DNA of 64,000 bases from contig MU858092.1 of the NCBI GenBank assembly GCA_033297075.1, forward strand, positions 62,001 through 126,000, in the 5' to 3' direction. Below are positions 45,805 through 56,758 of this stretch, piece by piece. The position numbers and the translations under genes are program-made. The notes beneath the pieces were generated by a model, which saw only the letters and a program-made list of their open reading frames with translations, did not search any database and had not been told where the DNA came from. The number at the start of each line of letters is the position of its first letter. Position 1 is the first letter of the stretch. Source of the stretch: Rhypophila decipiens (Eukaryota; Ascomycota; Sordariomycetes; Sordariales; Naviculisporaceae).

Positions 45805-47847
45805 CTAGTTCACCTCATCAACCTTGACCTTGACCGAGGCATCCTCGCCCTTCTTCTCCTCAGTCTGCTCCACCATCAAGACAGCCTCCTCCTTCCCCTG
45901 CACCTGCGCATGCAAGACAGCAACAGGAGCATCAGCCTTTTCAACCTCAACCTTGATCACCCCCACAGCCGGGGCAGCAACCGGAGCAGTTTGACCAACC
46001 AACCCGTCAACACCAACACCCATCAAGCTCGCGGCTCCGGTGCCAGCAGCTCCATGTCCAAAGAAGCCCAAAAAGAACGAGCACCCCACCAGCAGCAAGA
46101 CCATGACAGCCCGCGAGACAAGCGTCTTGAAGCTAAGCGACAAAATAGCAACAAGCAAGCGACCAAGCGTCTCGAGCACAGGCCTAGCATACTTGTTATA
46201 AGCAGGCGACTCGGCCATCTTTTCCAAGATAGCATCAATCTTCTCCCTGACCGACTCGGGCAGGATCTTCTCCAACATCTGCTGCTCCTGTAGCCGAGGA
46301 GAAACAGCCCGCTGGCCCCACGAAGTCTCGGCCTCGAGCTTCCTCAGCATGCCATTCTCAAGGTCAACAGCGTCTCTCTCGACGATATAGACAGGCCGAG
46401 TGCCGAGGTTCTCTTCCTCGTCTGTGTATTCCTCGGTCTTCTCGCCAAAGGCAACAGCGACCTCGCTCATCTCCTCGCCCCGGCTCTCCATCTCCAGACC
46501 TCGGCGGACCCGTCTGCCGAATCCGACCAACTGGCTGGCCCTCCCGCCCGTTCTGGAAATCTCCCTGAGCTTGACCTTCTCCTTGAACCCTTGCACCCGC
46601 GCGACGTTACCAAAGCTCACAGTCAACAACTTGGGCTGGCCGCTGACTACAGTACCAGCAACATTTGAAGCATCATTCGGCGCGACGTCGTCGTAAGCAA
46701 AGGTATACCCCCGACCATCAGGGTGCGCAGCGTGGACAACTCTGCAATAGTGGTTCGTGATGGGGTCCTTGTAGTAGTTCTCGAGCTTCTCGCCGTCAGG
46801 CTGGTTCGTGTTGATCAACAGGGTACTCCGGTTGAACGCGGCAGAAAGACGGGCAATGATGTTTCCGAGCTGCTGTCTGTTCGGTCCGTCCCATTCCGTA
46901 AAGGCCCCACCGGCGCAGGCAAAGATGTCCTTGTCGCTGGGCTTGGGAATGGAGGCGATATTGCCAAAGACGAGGCTGCTGTTTTGGACACGGCCCTTGA
47001 CCTGTCCCCACTGGACTTGGGTGTTCAGGTTCAGGTCCTGATTCGAATATTTTTGCCAGACGGCGTCAACATACGGACGCCAGTATCCGTTGAACAGACC
47101 TGGCTGGATGTCCATCATCTTGGTAGGGTGCACGGCGCGAAGGTTCTCGCCCTGCCGGCCCTTGACGATGAGCCTGTCCCACCCGGCGCGGTCTTTGTTG
47201 TTCTGGTTGACGAGCTCTCGGCAGATGCCATCAAGTCCGCCGGCGGGGAGACCGGGAACGAGCTGGGTCTGGTTATTCTCGGCCGTGAGAGCCAGAGACA
47301 CGGGCTGGCTGCCGACAAAGTCGACGTAGGTGACGTTGGCGAAGCACTCCCACGAGTTGAAGGTCAACTCGGCGAAACCCCAGTGGAGAAAGTAGTTCGG
47401 GTCATTGGGTGCGGCGGCGGAGGGCTCCACCAGGGCAGGTCCGTTTCCGCCAATGTTGAGGAGGAAGGTCAGCTTGCTGTCTGGGACGAACCAGATGCGG
47501 CCGCCGATGATGTGGGGGATCGTCACGGTCCGAGAGCTGCCAGGGCCGCCGAGGCTGATGGCACAGTCCGCGGGCAGAGGGGTCTGGTCCCGGCTGGGAC
47601 TTTCGGGCATGTAGCCGGTGACACCGTCGCTGCGGAGGAGCCAGACGCGGTTGTTTTGGTTGACGTTGAGACCCGTGATATAGGCCCACACGTTGGAGGA
47701 TTTGGTATTGTTCTGGAGGTTGATGTTGAGGGTCGAGTTCGTTGCAGCCGCCGCCATGACCTTGAAATCCACTCTGGGGTTCTCCGCTGGCGCCATCAGG
47801 ATGTTGTGTTTGGTCTGGATATCCAGAACCTCCTCGAGGGTAGTCAT
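45805..47847 (-). CDS. GH64-like beta-1,3-glucanase domain protein with C-terminal membrane segment (680 aa)
   Basis: This is a single exon; ATG at 47847 (MTTLEEVLDIQTK) is the first good start. Residues about 30-420 resemble the thaumatin-like glycoside hydrolase family 64 fold. Features include an N-terminal beta-sandwich (NVWAYITGLNVNQNNRVWLLRSDG), then GGRIWFVPDSKLTFLLN, the LHWGFAELTFN strand, and the late FTEWDGPNRQQLGNIIARLSAAFNRSTLL and YCRVVHAAHPDGRGYTFAYDDV. Family members cut beta-1,3-glucan. Unusually, there is no N-terminal signal peptide, and a membrane segment (AVMVLLLVGCSFFLGFF, residues about 580-596) sits near the end, before a charged tail. It may be tail-region anchored and intracellular-facing, or exported unconventionally; both are inference. 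Confidence 0.83.
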   Translation of the reverse strand: MTTLEEVLDIQTKHNILMAPAENPRVDFKVMAAAATNSTLNINLQNNTKSSNVWAYITGLNVNQNNRVWLLRSDGVTGYMPESPSRDQTPLPADCAISLGGPGSSRTVTIPHIIGGRIWFVPDSKLTFLLNIGGNGPALVEPSAAAPNDPNYFLHWGFAELTFNSWECFANVTYVDFVGSQPVSLALTAENNQTQLVPGLPAGGLDGICRELVNQNNKDRAGWDRLIVKGRQGENLRAVHPTKMMDIQPGLFNGYWRPYVDAVWQKYSNQDLNLNTQVQWGQVKGRVQNSSLVFGNIASIPKPSDKDIFACAGGAFTEWDGPNRQQLGNIIARLSAAFNRSTLLINTNQPDGEKLENYYKDPITNHYCRVVHAAHPDGRGYTFAYDDVAPNDASNVAGTVVSGQPKLLTVSFGNVARVQGFKEKVKLREISRTGGRASQLVGFGRRVRRGLEMESRGEEMSEVAVAFGEKTEEYTDEEENLGTRPVYIVERDAVDLENGMLRKLEAETSWGQRAVSPRLQEQQMLEKILPESVREKIDAILEKMAESPAYNKYARPVLETLGRLLVAILSLSFKTLVSRAVMVLLLVGCSFFLGFFGHGAAGTGAASLMGVGVDGLVGQTAPVAAPAVGVIKVEVEKADAPVAVLHAQVQGKEEAVLMVEQTEEKKGEDASVKVKVDEVN

Positions 47848-50800
47848 CTTGGCTGATTTTAGACAGATGAAGGGAATGTGGGTATCTGTTGATAGCTGAG
47901 TGGTAGTAGCTCGAAGCAAGTACAAGACTATCAAAGCAAATGTGTAAAAAGAGTGAACGGGATAGCTATGTATTCAATCCCTAGATGGTGAGGATCCCTG
48001 ATGTCTGCTCGATCGAAGCTTGTGTAAAAGCAAGTATCAACAGAATATAGACCTGTGACCCTCTCTGGGGCTCTTGCAGATTATATACAACCGGTGAGGA
48101 CTGGAATGTTGATAGGCGGCAGCATAGAGCACACGCTCAGGTGAGCTTCTGGAACCACCGTCCTGCCCCCATTGCTCCCATCCAGGCGTATTCTCGATGG
48201 CAACATTCACCTTGCTTCTTGGCACCGATTGGATATCAAACATCCAGGACGGATGTAGCAGGATCGGTAACGTGGAGACATGTTGGCTCATGTGGTGCGG
48301 TGATGGTTCAAGTCTGCCATAGCATTGGACGAGTGATGAGTGATGTGATTGACAGATACCAGTACTCAGCAGCGTGTAGTGAGTGAGTGGTGTTGTAACG
48401 TATGAGAGGCACACCTTCGCCAGGGCGGAATGGCACCGAAGTTGCCATCAACAGGGACATGGTCAATTCCAGAAGCGCAGCGGAACAGTCGATGGAAAGG
48501 CTAGTGATGCGGCTGGTGCGGCGCTTCCCGACCAGGCTCTCGGCATAATCTGTCAGTTCAGAAGACTTCTTCGACCTTTGTTAAGTATCCATTGCCCCCT
48601 GCTTAACAGCAGCAAATATCGGAGGCTGTTCGATAGTATCGCGGTGTGGCTTCATCCATGTGGCTGTCAAGTAATATGTAATCAACACCATCATGGACGC
48701 CGCAAGACCGGACCTGGTTTCTCGGAGCCCGGCGTTATGCTTTGGTGCAACGATACCTCTTCCGAGACATGACTGGAAAGACGGGATCCAATCAGACTGT
48801 GAAGGAATTAAGGAACAATAAGGAAGGAGTTCGGAAATGACCAGCTCAGATCCCACCATGACGAGGGACCCTGGAAAGCAGAATGTCCGTTGGGATCATG
48901 TTTAGTTGTCTGGCAAAAGCTCCGCTCGAAGCTGCCCTTGTTCAGAGTTCGGTATCGTAACATCATGCGAACCATGCCAGATGTACTGACTGGTAGATTT
49001 CATATTCATCCTGAAGCCTTTCAATCGACCTAGGGACTTGACGTGGGTCTGATGGCATTTTCTTGGGCAATCAAGGGTCATAATTCGTGACAACGATATC
49101 ATGATAATTGGACGCTGCCTCCGGTAGGGTCACCATTGGTACCCTCTCTCCGGGCTTGTTTCTGCTTCGAGATGCGGTGGCATTTTGTGGGGTTAGAAAA
49201 GGGTGTGGTGGACAAAGTGACTGGAGGGAAGCACAATACACAAGCTGGCACCTCTGTTGTCTCTTTGACGTGACACCATCTAGATGTGGCGGCTGTATAT
49301 CGCATGGTTGTGCGGCCGTGCCTCCAAGATGCCAGGAGATCAGTACAAGTTGTGATGGAAATCGTGGTCGGTGTTTTCGAGGATCTGCCACCTTTCATCC
49401 GAACTCCTGACCGTTGGACCCACTGTTTGTTTAGTGGATGCGCCACTGTGCCTTCCCCACAATCCACTACTGCCTCTGTGTTCACACTGGGTTATCGTCC
49501 AATCTAACGTGCATTGTGCCTGCATTAGCGGGTGGGATTCTGGATGTTCTGGAATCGGCCCGCTATAAACTCCATTTGTAACGACAATCTACCCTGCCAA
49601 ACTGCACTGCAACCCGCTAACCCGGACAAATACCGGTTGGTTCATCCCAATATCGATCCTCCAGGACTTCGAACAAAAGGAATCACTGCATGTCTAGGTG
49701 TTTTCCAAGATCTTTTTACGATTCAGATACGCAAGCTGGCATTTGGCATCATTTATAAAGAGATATAAAGACCTTTGCTATACTGAGGCCAGTAAGAGCG
49801 GGGATTGGAGAAATAGAACTACGTAGCCATGCTATTCTTCATGATCTTCCGAGTGCTATTCTCGATGGAAAGACACAATGCGGCGTTCCGGCATATTCGT
49901 GATCCTTTAAATAAGATCCCCGTCTAGCAAGTCACGTCACGTTGCAAGGTCTGTGATCCTCTGTCCGTTGCTACCCCCTGCCTTTCCTAATACTACAGGT
50001 GTCTCCTTTCTCATTAACGTTGATCTCCCACTCGCATGCATTGGACGTCTCCCGTTCCGCACCTTGCCTGGTTGCTCGACGGAGAAAGGGGAAACCGAAA
50101 AGCTTAATTTTATCTGTCCTGTATATTGAACGACGATCGTGGACCTAAATACCTGGTATGTACTTGCCTTCCTGGGGGATACCAAAGTATTAGCAATCTT
50201 TTCTCAAAGTCTTTGCTATCACATGCACACCCAGTATCACATCTCGCTCTCTTGAATTTTATGATATTATAGATAAGCGGCCAGGGTAGCTCGTGAAGTA
50301 TTCCTGCTCATGTTCTTCTCTCAGAATGTAGTGAGCTAGAACTGAAGGCCGTGTCATAGAGATAGAGTAGTCCATGTCGAAGATCATCGGGCACCTCAAG
50401 ACACATTGTACCTACTCGGAAAGCTTCTCTCCGTAGTAGCATCTTCCATTTTCTTTCAATTTGCCATCACGATAACCATTATGATGTCAAGACCGAGCTA
50501 CTGCTTATAATTTACTTTCGTAGCTTTCATATCATTCTCGCTAGAAGGGATCACCACTTGGCCCTTCTTTGACGCAATGGTCAATAAACTGGATTAGTCC
50601 CGCAGGGTGTCCCAAGCACTCTATCTGGTATGAAGTGTCCCTTCATCATGACCAACAGCTTCAAAAGGTACTATATGACTTTGACGGGGATTCACTCCCT
50701 TCGGCTGTCGCTATTCTTCAAACCCCCGTCCTTCCTGAAGTCAACTCCCGAAATGTCCCAACTACTATTATATGCGAGAGCTTCCTCATTCCAGTTTGAT

Positions 50801-50929
50801 TCAGTGATAATATTCCTAATCTCTGAACTTTCACATCAATGAAACCATCAAACATAACCAAATGGGAAACCACTTCAGCGGAGGGAAACATATCGAATCC
50901 GATGTCATTCTCTTCTCTTAATCCCCCAA
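47848..50929. other. 3.1-kb gene-free stretch
   Basis: This is the upstream region of the GH64-like gene and the 3' flank of the NACHT gene. Frames of 60-130 codons occur with no motif or splice support. No RNA gene or transposon end was seen. The part from 50200 on is richer in AT than its surroundings. Confidence 0.4.
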
Positions 50930-53900
50930 TCACCTGAGTTTCTTGGCCTCCTTTAGGATACGCTGATAGGCTCCATCCCAACTGCCCTCGGCGGGCATAT
51001 ACTGTGATAAATCTCGAGTATCAATCCTTGCCCCGTTATCTAGTAACACCTTGACAGCACCTTCCCGCCCATTTCGAGAAGCATATACTAATGAAGTGAT
51101 ACCGTCACTGCCCTTTGCTTCAATATTGGCCCCGTTCTCCAACAACAACAACTCCATTGTGTATTTACACGCAGATTGCCCAGACACATACCAGTAATGC
51201 ATTCCGAGCATTAACGCAGTGCGGCCTCGCATGTCTTGTGCTTCAGTATCTGCCCCATTTTCAAGTAAAGTTCTGACCACCGTTTCCATTCCTTCCATCG
51301 AGGCAATCATCAATGGGGTACGACCAGGTGTGTCCTTTGCTTCGATAGAGGCCCCCTTCTCCAACAACATCATAACAATACTCTCGAATCCCTTTTCAGA
51401 GGCACACATCAACGCGGTGCGACCTTCCTTATCTCTAGCTTCGATATCAGGTCCCTGGTCGAGTAGAAGCTTGCAAGTCGTCTCGTTTCCCCATCGTGAA
51501 GCCGCAATCAATGATGTCGAACCATGTCCATCCTTTGCTTCGAGGTCAGCTCCCATCGCCAGTAGAACTTTGTCAATCTCATCGTGTCCTTGGATGGCTG
51601 CATGGAGGAGCGGTGTTCTTTGGAAGTCATCACTTAGCTCCATATTGGCACCCTTCTTGATAAGAAGCTCAACAGCGGCTTTGTGGCCGCTCTCGGCAGC
51701 TAACATTACAGCCGTGTTGCCGTCTCGACTTCTGAACTCAATGTCGTGCTCACCAGAACTCAGAATAAACTCGAGGATTCCAAGATCCCCAGCCGCTGCG
51801 GCAACACAAAGAGTACTTTTGTATACCGCGAATTCAAAATGGCTGGTGAGGGGTATGCAGTTCCTTTCAAGGCAGAAGTACTTCCTGGCCAAGTTCTGGA
51901 GCAGCTCATTGCCTGGCTGACTTTGTACCTCAGCTTCCAGCAGTGCACTAACGGCTCCTTTGCTTTGTGTAGCAAACGCAGCAAGTAGGGGGCTTCCATA
52001 CTGGGAATCCTCGACCTCAAAGCATGATTGCTTGAATGAGTAGGCTTGGATGAGAGCTGCACAGTTCAGCTCCGCCAAGATGTACAGAAGACTGACCTCC
52101 GGACCATAGCGATAGAATCGGCCCTCTTCCAAGAGATTCTTCAATAAGACCCAGTTGGTCAGCTGGAATTTGAAGTCTTCGAGAAAATCTGTCTGGCTAA
52201 TTCCTCCAGCCTCCGCTAAGTTCGTGTGATACAGTACACCGGGTATGGCGTACTCTAAGAACGGAAATATCTTCTTCGTCGACTGTCTAAGCTCCTCGCC
52301 TTCCCGGGATAATACCGGTGGGAAGGGGTGCTTGATTCCCAGAAGCTCGATGACATCAACTCTTAATTGATTGAGGCAGCACTTTTTCAGATCGTTGTGG
52401 CTTTTTACCTCAAAGTCAGATCCAAGGTCTGGCCAAAGTTCCTGGAGTCCGTTGCTTTTGAGGAGAAAGTCTTTCACGGACTCATGGATGAATTGTACCG
52501 TCGGTCTTATGGACTGAGTGACTTCGACAAGGCCTTTGGAGGAGCTGATGAGGAATCTTTCGATAATTGCAAGTGTGACCTCGTCTGGATCCCACTTGCA
52601 GAGCATCTCAGGCTGAGATTCGGAGAAGATAGCAAAATATAGCTGTTCAGGTTTCAGGGGCTCTCTCGTAAAGAGGACCCATTTGACACACAGAAGCAGT
52701 CTGTCCTTTCTCTCATCATCCCTGTTTAGAATCCTTCGAAACAGCTCGTGGAGATCGTCGGGAATATCTTGGAGTCTGTTCCAGAGCTCAGGTACGTTGC
52801 CATGATCATACTCTTTGTTGAGAATTCCCACGACTAGAACAGCCCACATAAAAACTCCCTGAGCCTTTCTTTGGAGTTCTCTGCGTACTATCTGAGCGAG
52901 TGAGCTGTTGCCGATGTTCAGCACACTATCCATGTAGGTGATGATATCCTGAGCATGCCCTTTTTCACGATCGAGACGCAAGTTGAGACCCTTCATAAAT
53001 TTTATTTGAGGATAATCCCTGCTCGAGAAGCAGACCCGAAACTCGATCTTCATCGAAGTGGCCAATTCACCAAGAGACGGAAAGAACGATATCATATCCC
53101 GTATCTCATCTTCGTCGCATTCGTCCAAGGCGTCTATAAAACAGACCAACGAAGCCTGTGAGAGGTGACGAATGACCACTTGGGTTACGGCCTTCAGTGG
53201 CTCAAGACTCCATTCGTACTCGTCGTTGTTGAATGTTGCCCTGACCGTGGACTCTAAGACCTCTTGAAGTTGTGGCTGTTGCTTGAGTAGCTGGTATAGC
53301 AAGGACCTGTACATCCCAGTCGTAGATTTCTCAAGGTCGCCTCCTCGTGCGTTGAAGAAGAAGGAGATAATGGTTGTATTCTTCATCGTAGTTTTGGCCT
53401 GGAAAAGAAGAAACTTCATCAAAGTGGACTTCCCAGCTCCAGGTTTGCCTTGGAACCATATGAAGCCACAATGCTTGCTGAGCTTCCCCGAGTCCAGCCA
53501 GTCTTTATATTTGAGGTTATCCAGCACCCACTTACACGTTTTAGTATGTGCGTTTCGAATAGAACTCTGACGGGAGTCGATCTGGTTGAATTTCAACGAT
53601 TCCAAAAAAGGATTTTGTTTCTGCTCCTCGGGCAATGATGAAAGCGTGGCCGTAGCCTGCACGGGCAGGGTGGAGGCCATCTTGGAGACGTTTTCTTCCA
53701 GTCTGGCCAGTCTATCGGTGGCGTTAGACTGAAACGCCGCTGAGTCTTGCCTGAATCTTTTGATTTCTCTGCCTGTCTCTTCCGTGCTCACGTGTATCCT
53801 CTTGAAATTGGTGCTTGTTTCGTCTTGAAAAAGCCTCCAGTCGTCGGTAAAGCGATGTAAGAACTCCTGGATTTTGAGTAGAATGGCTCTAGGCTCTTTG

Positions 53901-54341
53901 TTAGTATGATACGAGATGCCGCAGAATAGGCGACTTACTGATTGTCAACCTGCAATGCAAACATGAACAACTCCTTTGCGGCTTCCAATGCATCGAGAGA
54001 TGTCTTCAGTTTACCGTCACACTTCGGTCCCACAACGTACTTCCCCATAAACCTCTACGGTCCATGATGTTGTGCACCATGTTCAGGGCTTGTGTGCACC
54101 GATCCAAAACCTGGGGGAGGCATTCCTGAATTCCTTCTCCAATCTGGTTTCCAGAGGCTTTCAGGCGTGTTTCGAAGTTTTCAATCGCGGCAGAAAATTC
54201 AAGCAGAGTCGTGTGGATCGCCGCGAGGTCGGGGGAGCTGAAATTTGAAGGCCCAAGCCATTTTTTGGACAACGTCAAGCATGAGCCGGCGAGTTGCACG
54301 ACACCAGCTACGCTTCCGACGATACCCAATATTTCGGCCAT
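50930..54341 (-). pseudogene. NACHT-ankyrin STAND receptor (fungal NLR) with an apparent frameshift
   Basis: Exons 54341-53939 and 53888-50930 are separated by a 49-base intron (GTAAGT, ATACTAAC branch, CTAG). The N-terminal fungal STAND domain (PigL_N type) starts MAEILGIVGSVAGVVQLAGS. NACHT follows, with Walker A GKPGAGKST (residues about 281-289) and Walker B FIDALDEC (about 384-391), then a helical arm ending in VQFIHESVKDFLL, and about seven to eight ankyrin repeats (GNTAVMLAAESGHKAAVELL and so on) to the stop. Such proteins sense nonself ligands and trigger incompatibility or immunity-like death. Around 54048-54051 the frame is one base short: DRRGL in one frame should pass to GKYVVGPK in the next. 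With one more base the gene is exactly 1,121 codons. Pseudogene, sequencing error and unusual splicing are all possible. Confidence 0.8.
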
Positions 54342-55387
54342 TATGGAGACGATAAACAGACCGGCGACAGTGGCTTCGAAACGAGGATTGATATAATTCG
54401 AAGGTTTGGGCTAGTCGATGAATGATAATGTTGGTAAAGAGGAAGATGGTGACGATCTCTTCGAAAGCCAATTAATTGGCGGACGAATGAACCCGCCGGG
54501 TAGGAATCAGCCTTGCGAGGCACGATTCTCCAAGTGTGGCTGTGACACAAAAGCCTTGCTGCCCAACTGCTAGACCAACTCCATGTTCATTGTGAAGATA
54601 ACCAGAGAAGACCGTGTGCCATCGAGGATAGAGATCCCAAGTGTCTTTTGTTCGAAGCACCTGTGAAAATGAGAAGAACTATCTCGGCAAACGCCATGAT
54701 CAGTTTGTTGTTGGTCACTATAGTGCCACCTGCAGGTGGCGGTCATGCAACGCCTTGCAGTTGGACAGCTCGGCGAGGGAGTGGAAGGAAGGCTCCCGGA
54801 AGTTGATGGTAGAAGAGAAGTGTTATCCAAGTCTTGTTTCGGTGTTGTAGAGCAAAATTTTAATCAATAGAAAATACAAGGTAATACAATATTGGTCTCG
54901 ATTCATCATGGGAATCATCAGTTTGGGACTCGATACACGAAAGATCGGCGAAACATTGACTGGGGAGACAGGATGGCAAAGAAGAATCTGCTGTCATCGA
55001 GATTTGGAAGTAGGGGCAATTCATCCTTCTCCGCGCCTTCCGTGCTTTTGGTTTGGATAGAAAAAAAATTGAATAGGTGGAGAGGGGAGTTCAGTGCTGG
55101 AAGGAAAGATGAGGGTCGTGACTTCCATTATCACATTCTTGGGCTGTCATCAATAACTACCTGGACGTGTCACGTTTGGGTGGGATTATGAGGACTTATT
55201 CCATCCCAGGTTTGCCGCTACTCGTTCAAGTGTCTTACAACTGAGTTGATTGCCATACCTTCATATTCCCAGCAATAGCTTTTATGTCAACTGCAGCTCA
55301 AACCCAACATCAGACACAAGGTCGAGCCAACCAGCGATTGATATCATGACTACCTCTTTCATGATATCCAATCTTAACCCTCATCCA
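54342..55387. other. intergenic: NACHT gene promoter
   Basis: This is the upstream region of the NACHT-ankyrin gene and the 3' flank of the GH16 gene. A perfect-arm palindrome CCACCTGCAGGTGG lies at 54726-54739. No gene is seen. Confidence 0.5.
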
Positions 55388-56758
55388 TCACCACAGCCCA
55401 GTTACCCAACCACTTGCCAGAAAGAAACCCCCCATAACAGTAACCAACTCGCCTCGCCTAACCAACGAAGAGCCTGAATTCTCATTAGACACAGTCTGGT
55501 TATTCGTCATATTACCATGGCCACTAAAGAACCAGTCCCTGACGCTTGAGTTCTTGCCATCAAAACTAGGGATGTCGCAAACCGCGTTCTCCGCATATGG
55601 GTCTCGACACCGACCTCTCCAGTCTTGAGCCCTCTGGCTCAAGGACGAGTTGAAGTATGCCTTGACGTACTCAACCGTCAACACGGCATCCCGAGCCGGT
55701 GGCCCACCGGACCACAACGCGTTGCCATTGCTCCAGTGCTGCAGGACCAGATGGCCGGGCGAAGTCGGTACTGCTGAGCCATTCATCTGCGCGAGTACCG
55801 CCCCATCGGCATAGAAGAATACCTGGCCATGGATGTAATCGATGCGGTACTCATGGAAGTCGGTTGTAGGGTTAAATGGGAGGTTGGCCTTGATGAAGTA
55901 GCCTGTCGACGAAGCGTCGTGGGTCGCTAGTGACGCACGAGACTGGAGAACGAGGTTGACTGGGTAGGTGCTGTTGCTCGAGTTGAACTCTCTCGAAAGA
56001 AACTCCATGTCAATCTCTTGTGTGTCGTTGAAGTACTAATGGAAAAATCAGTAATCGGTCCCTCGCTGGCTCAACAAAAAAAGACAATAGAATCCTACCC
56101 AGAAGAATGCCGCACAAGTCCCAGGGATGTCCGTCATCTTCATCGACGCCCGAAAACTACCAAATGACAAGTCTGGTCTGTAGGAATCAATTTCGGCCAC
56201 CGGGACCATCCCATCGACAAGGCCACTCCTCACAACTAACTTCAACCCGGAATCGTCTCCATCACCGCTCTTTGCACCTGCTGGACTTGCCTCGATACCG
56301 GCCGGTAGAAACATCTCGCCATAGTCGCCTCGTGCGGCATCCTTGCTGATGTTGAATTCCTGTCTTTGCCAGTCTGTGTTCGCCGAGATGTCATTCAAAC
56401 GGAGGAAGTTGGTTTCGAGGAGATCGGTAAAGACGTATTCTCGTTTCGGCGCGCCATCAACGCCGCCAATGTTGGTCGAGTATCCGCATTCGCAGTCCCC
56501 TTTTACCAACCCGGCGGATAGGAAACCGAGGAAGAGCAGGAACAGTTTGGCAAATGCCCACTGACGAGCAAGCCCGAACACACTTACCGAACTCCTCCGG
56601 CCATGGTCTCTGAAGTGGCCATCGCCCCTAGAAGATCCAAGACCATCGCATCTGTATCGACAGACCGTGGCCGTGACAGGCGGCGACCCATTTCCCATGA
56701 GGCAATCGCGTAATAATGACGGTTTGTTCGAATCCCGTTTCGACAGTCTTTGGACCAT
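55388..56758 (-). CDS. GH16 family glucanase-type glycoside hydrolase (about 415-435 aa, two exons)
   Basis: The exons are 56758 (or 56698) to 56099 and 56035-55388; the intron is 63 bases. The catalytic motif EIDME of family 16 follows the splice as YFNDTQEIDMEFLS, with E, D and E in the ExDxE order. Further signatures are GTCAAFFW before the intron, FHEYRIDYIHGQVFFYADG, and HLVLQHWSNGNALWSGG. The mature start resembles DCECGYSTN after a hydrophobic segment (FAKLFLLFLGFLSAGLVKG), so it is secreted, and a hydrophobic end (VTVMGGFFLASGWVTGLW) suggests a GPI anchor. It likely acts on beta-glucan in the wall. The start is uncertain: both in-frame ATGs leave about 40-60 polar residues before the signal-like segment, so a missed upstream exon is possible. 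Confidence 0.85.

Noticed and set aside
54020..54040. Tiny intron (GTACG to AAG) to repair the NACHT frame
   Set aside because: At about 20 bases it is far below the 48-base minimum of other introns here, and it would remove the conserved GKYVVGPK stretch.
56715..56745. TTCGAATCC motif resembling a tRNA T loop
   Set aside because: It lies in the coding or leader part of the GH16 gene, and no cloverleaf can be formed.
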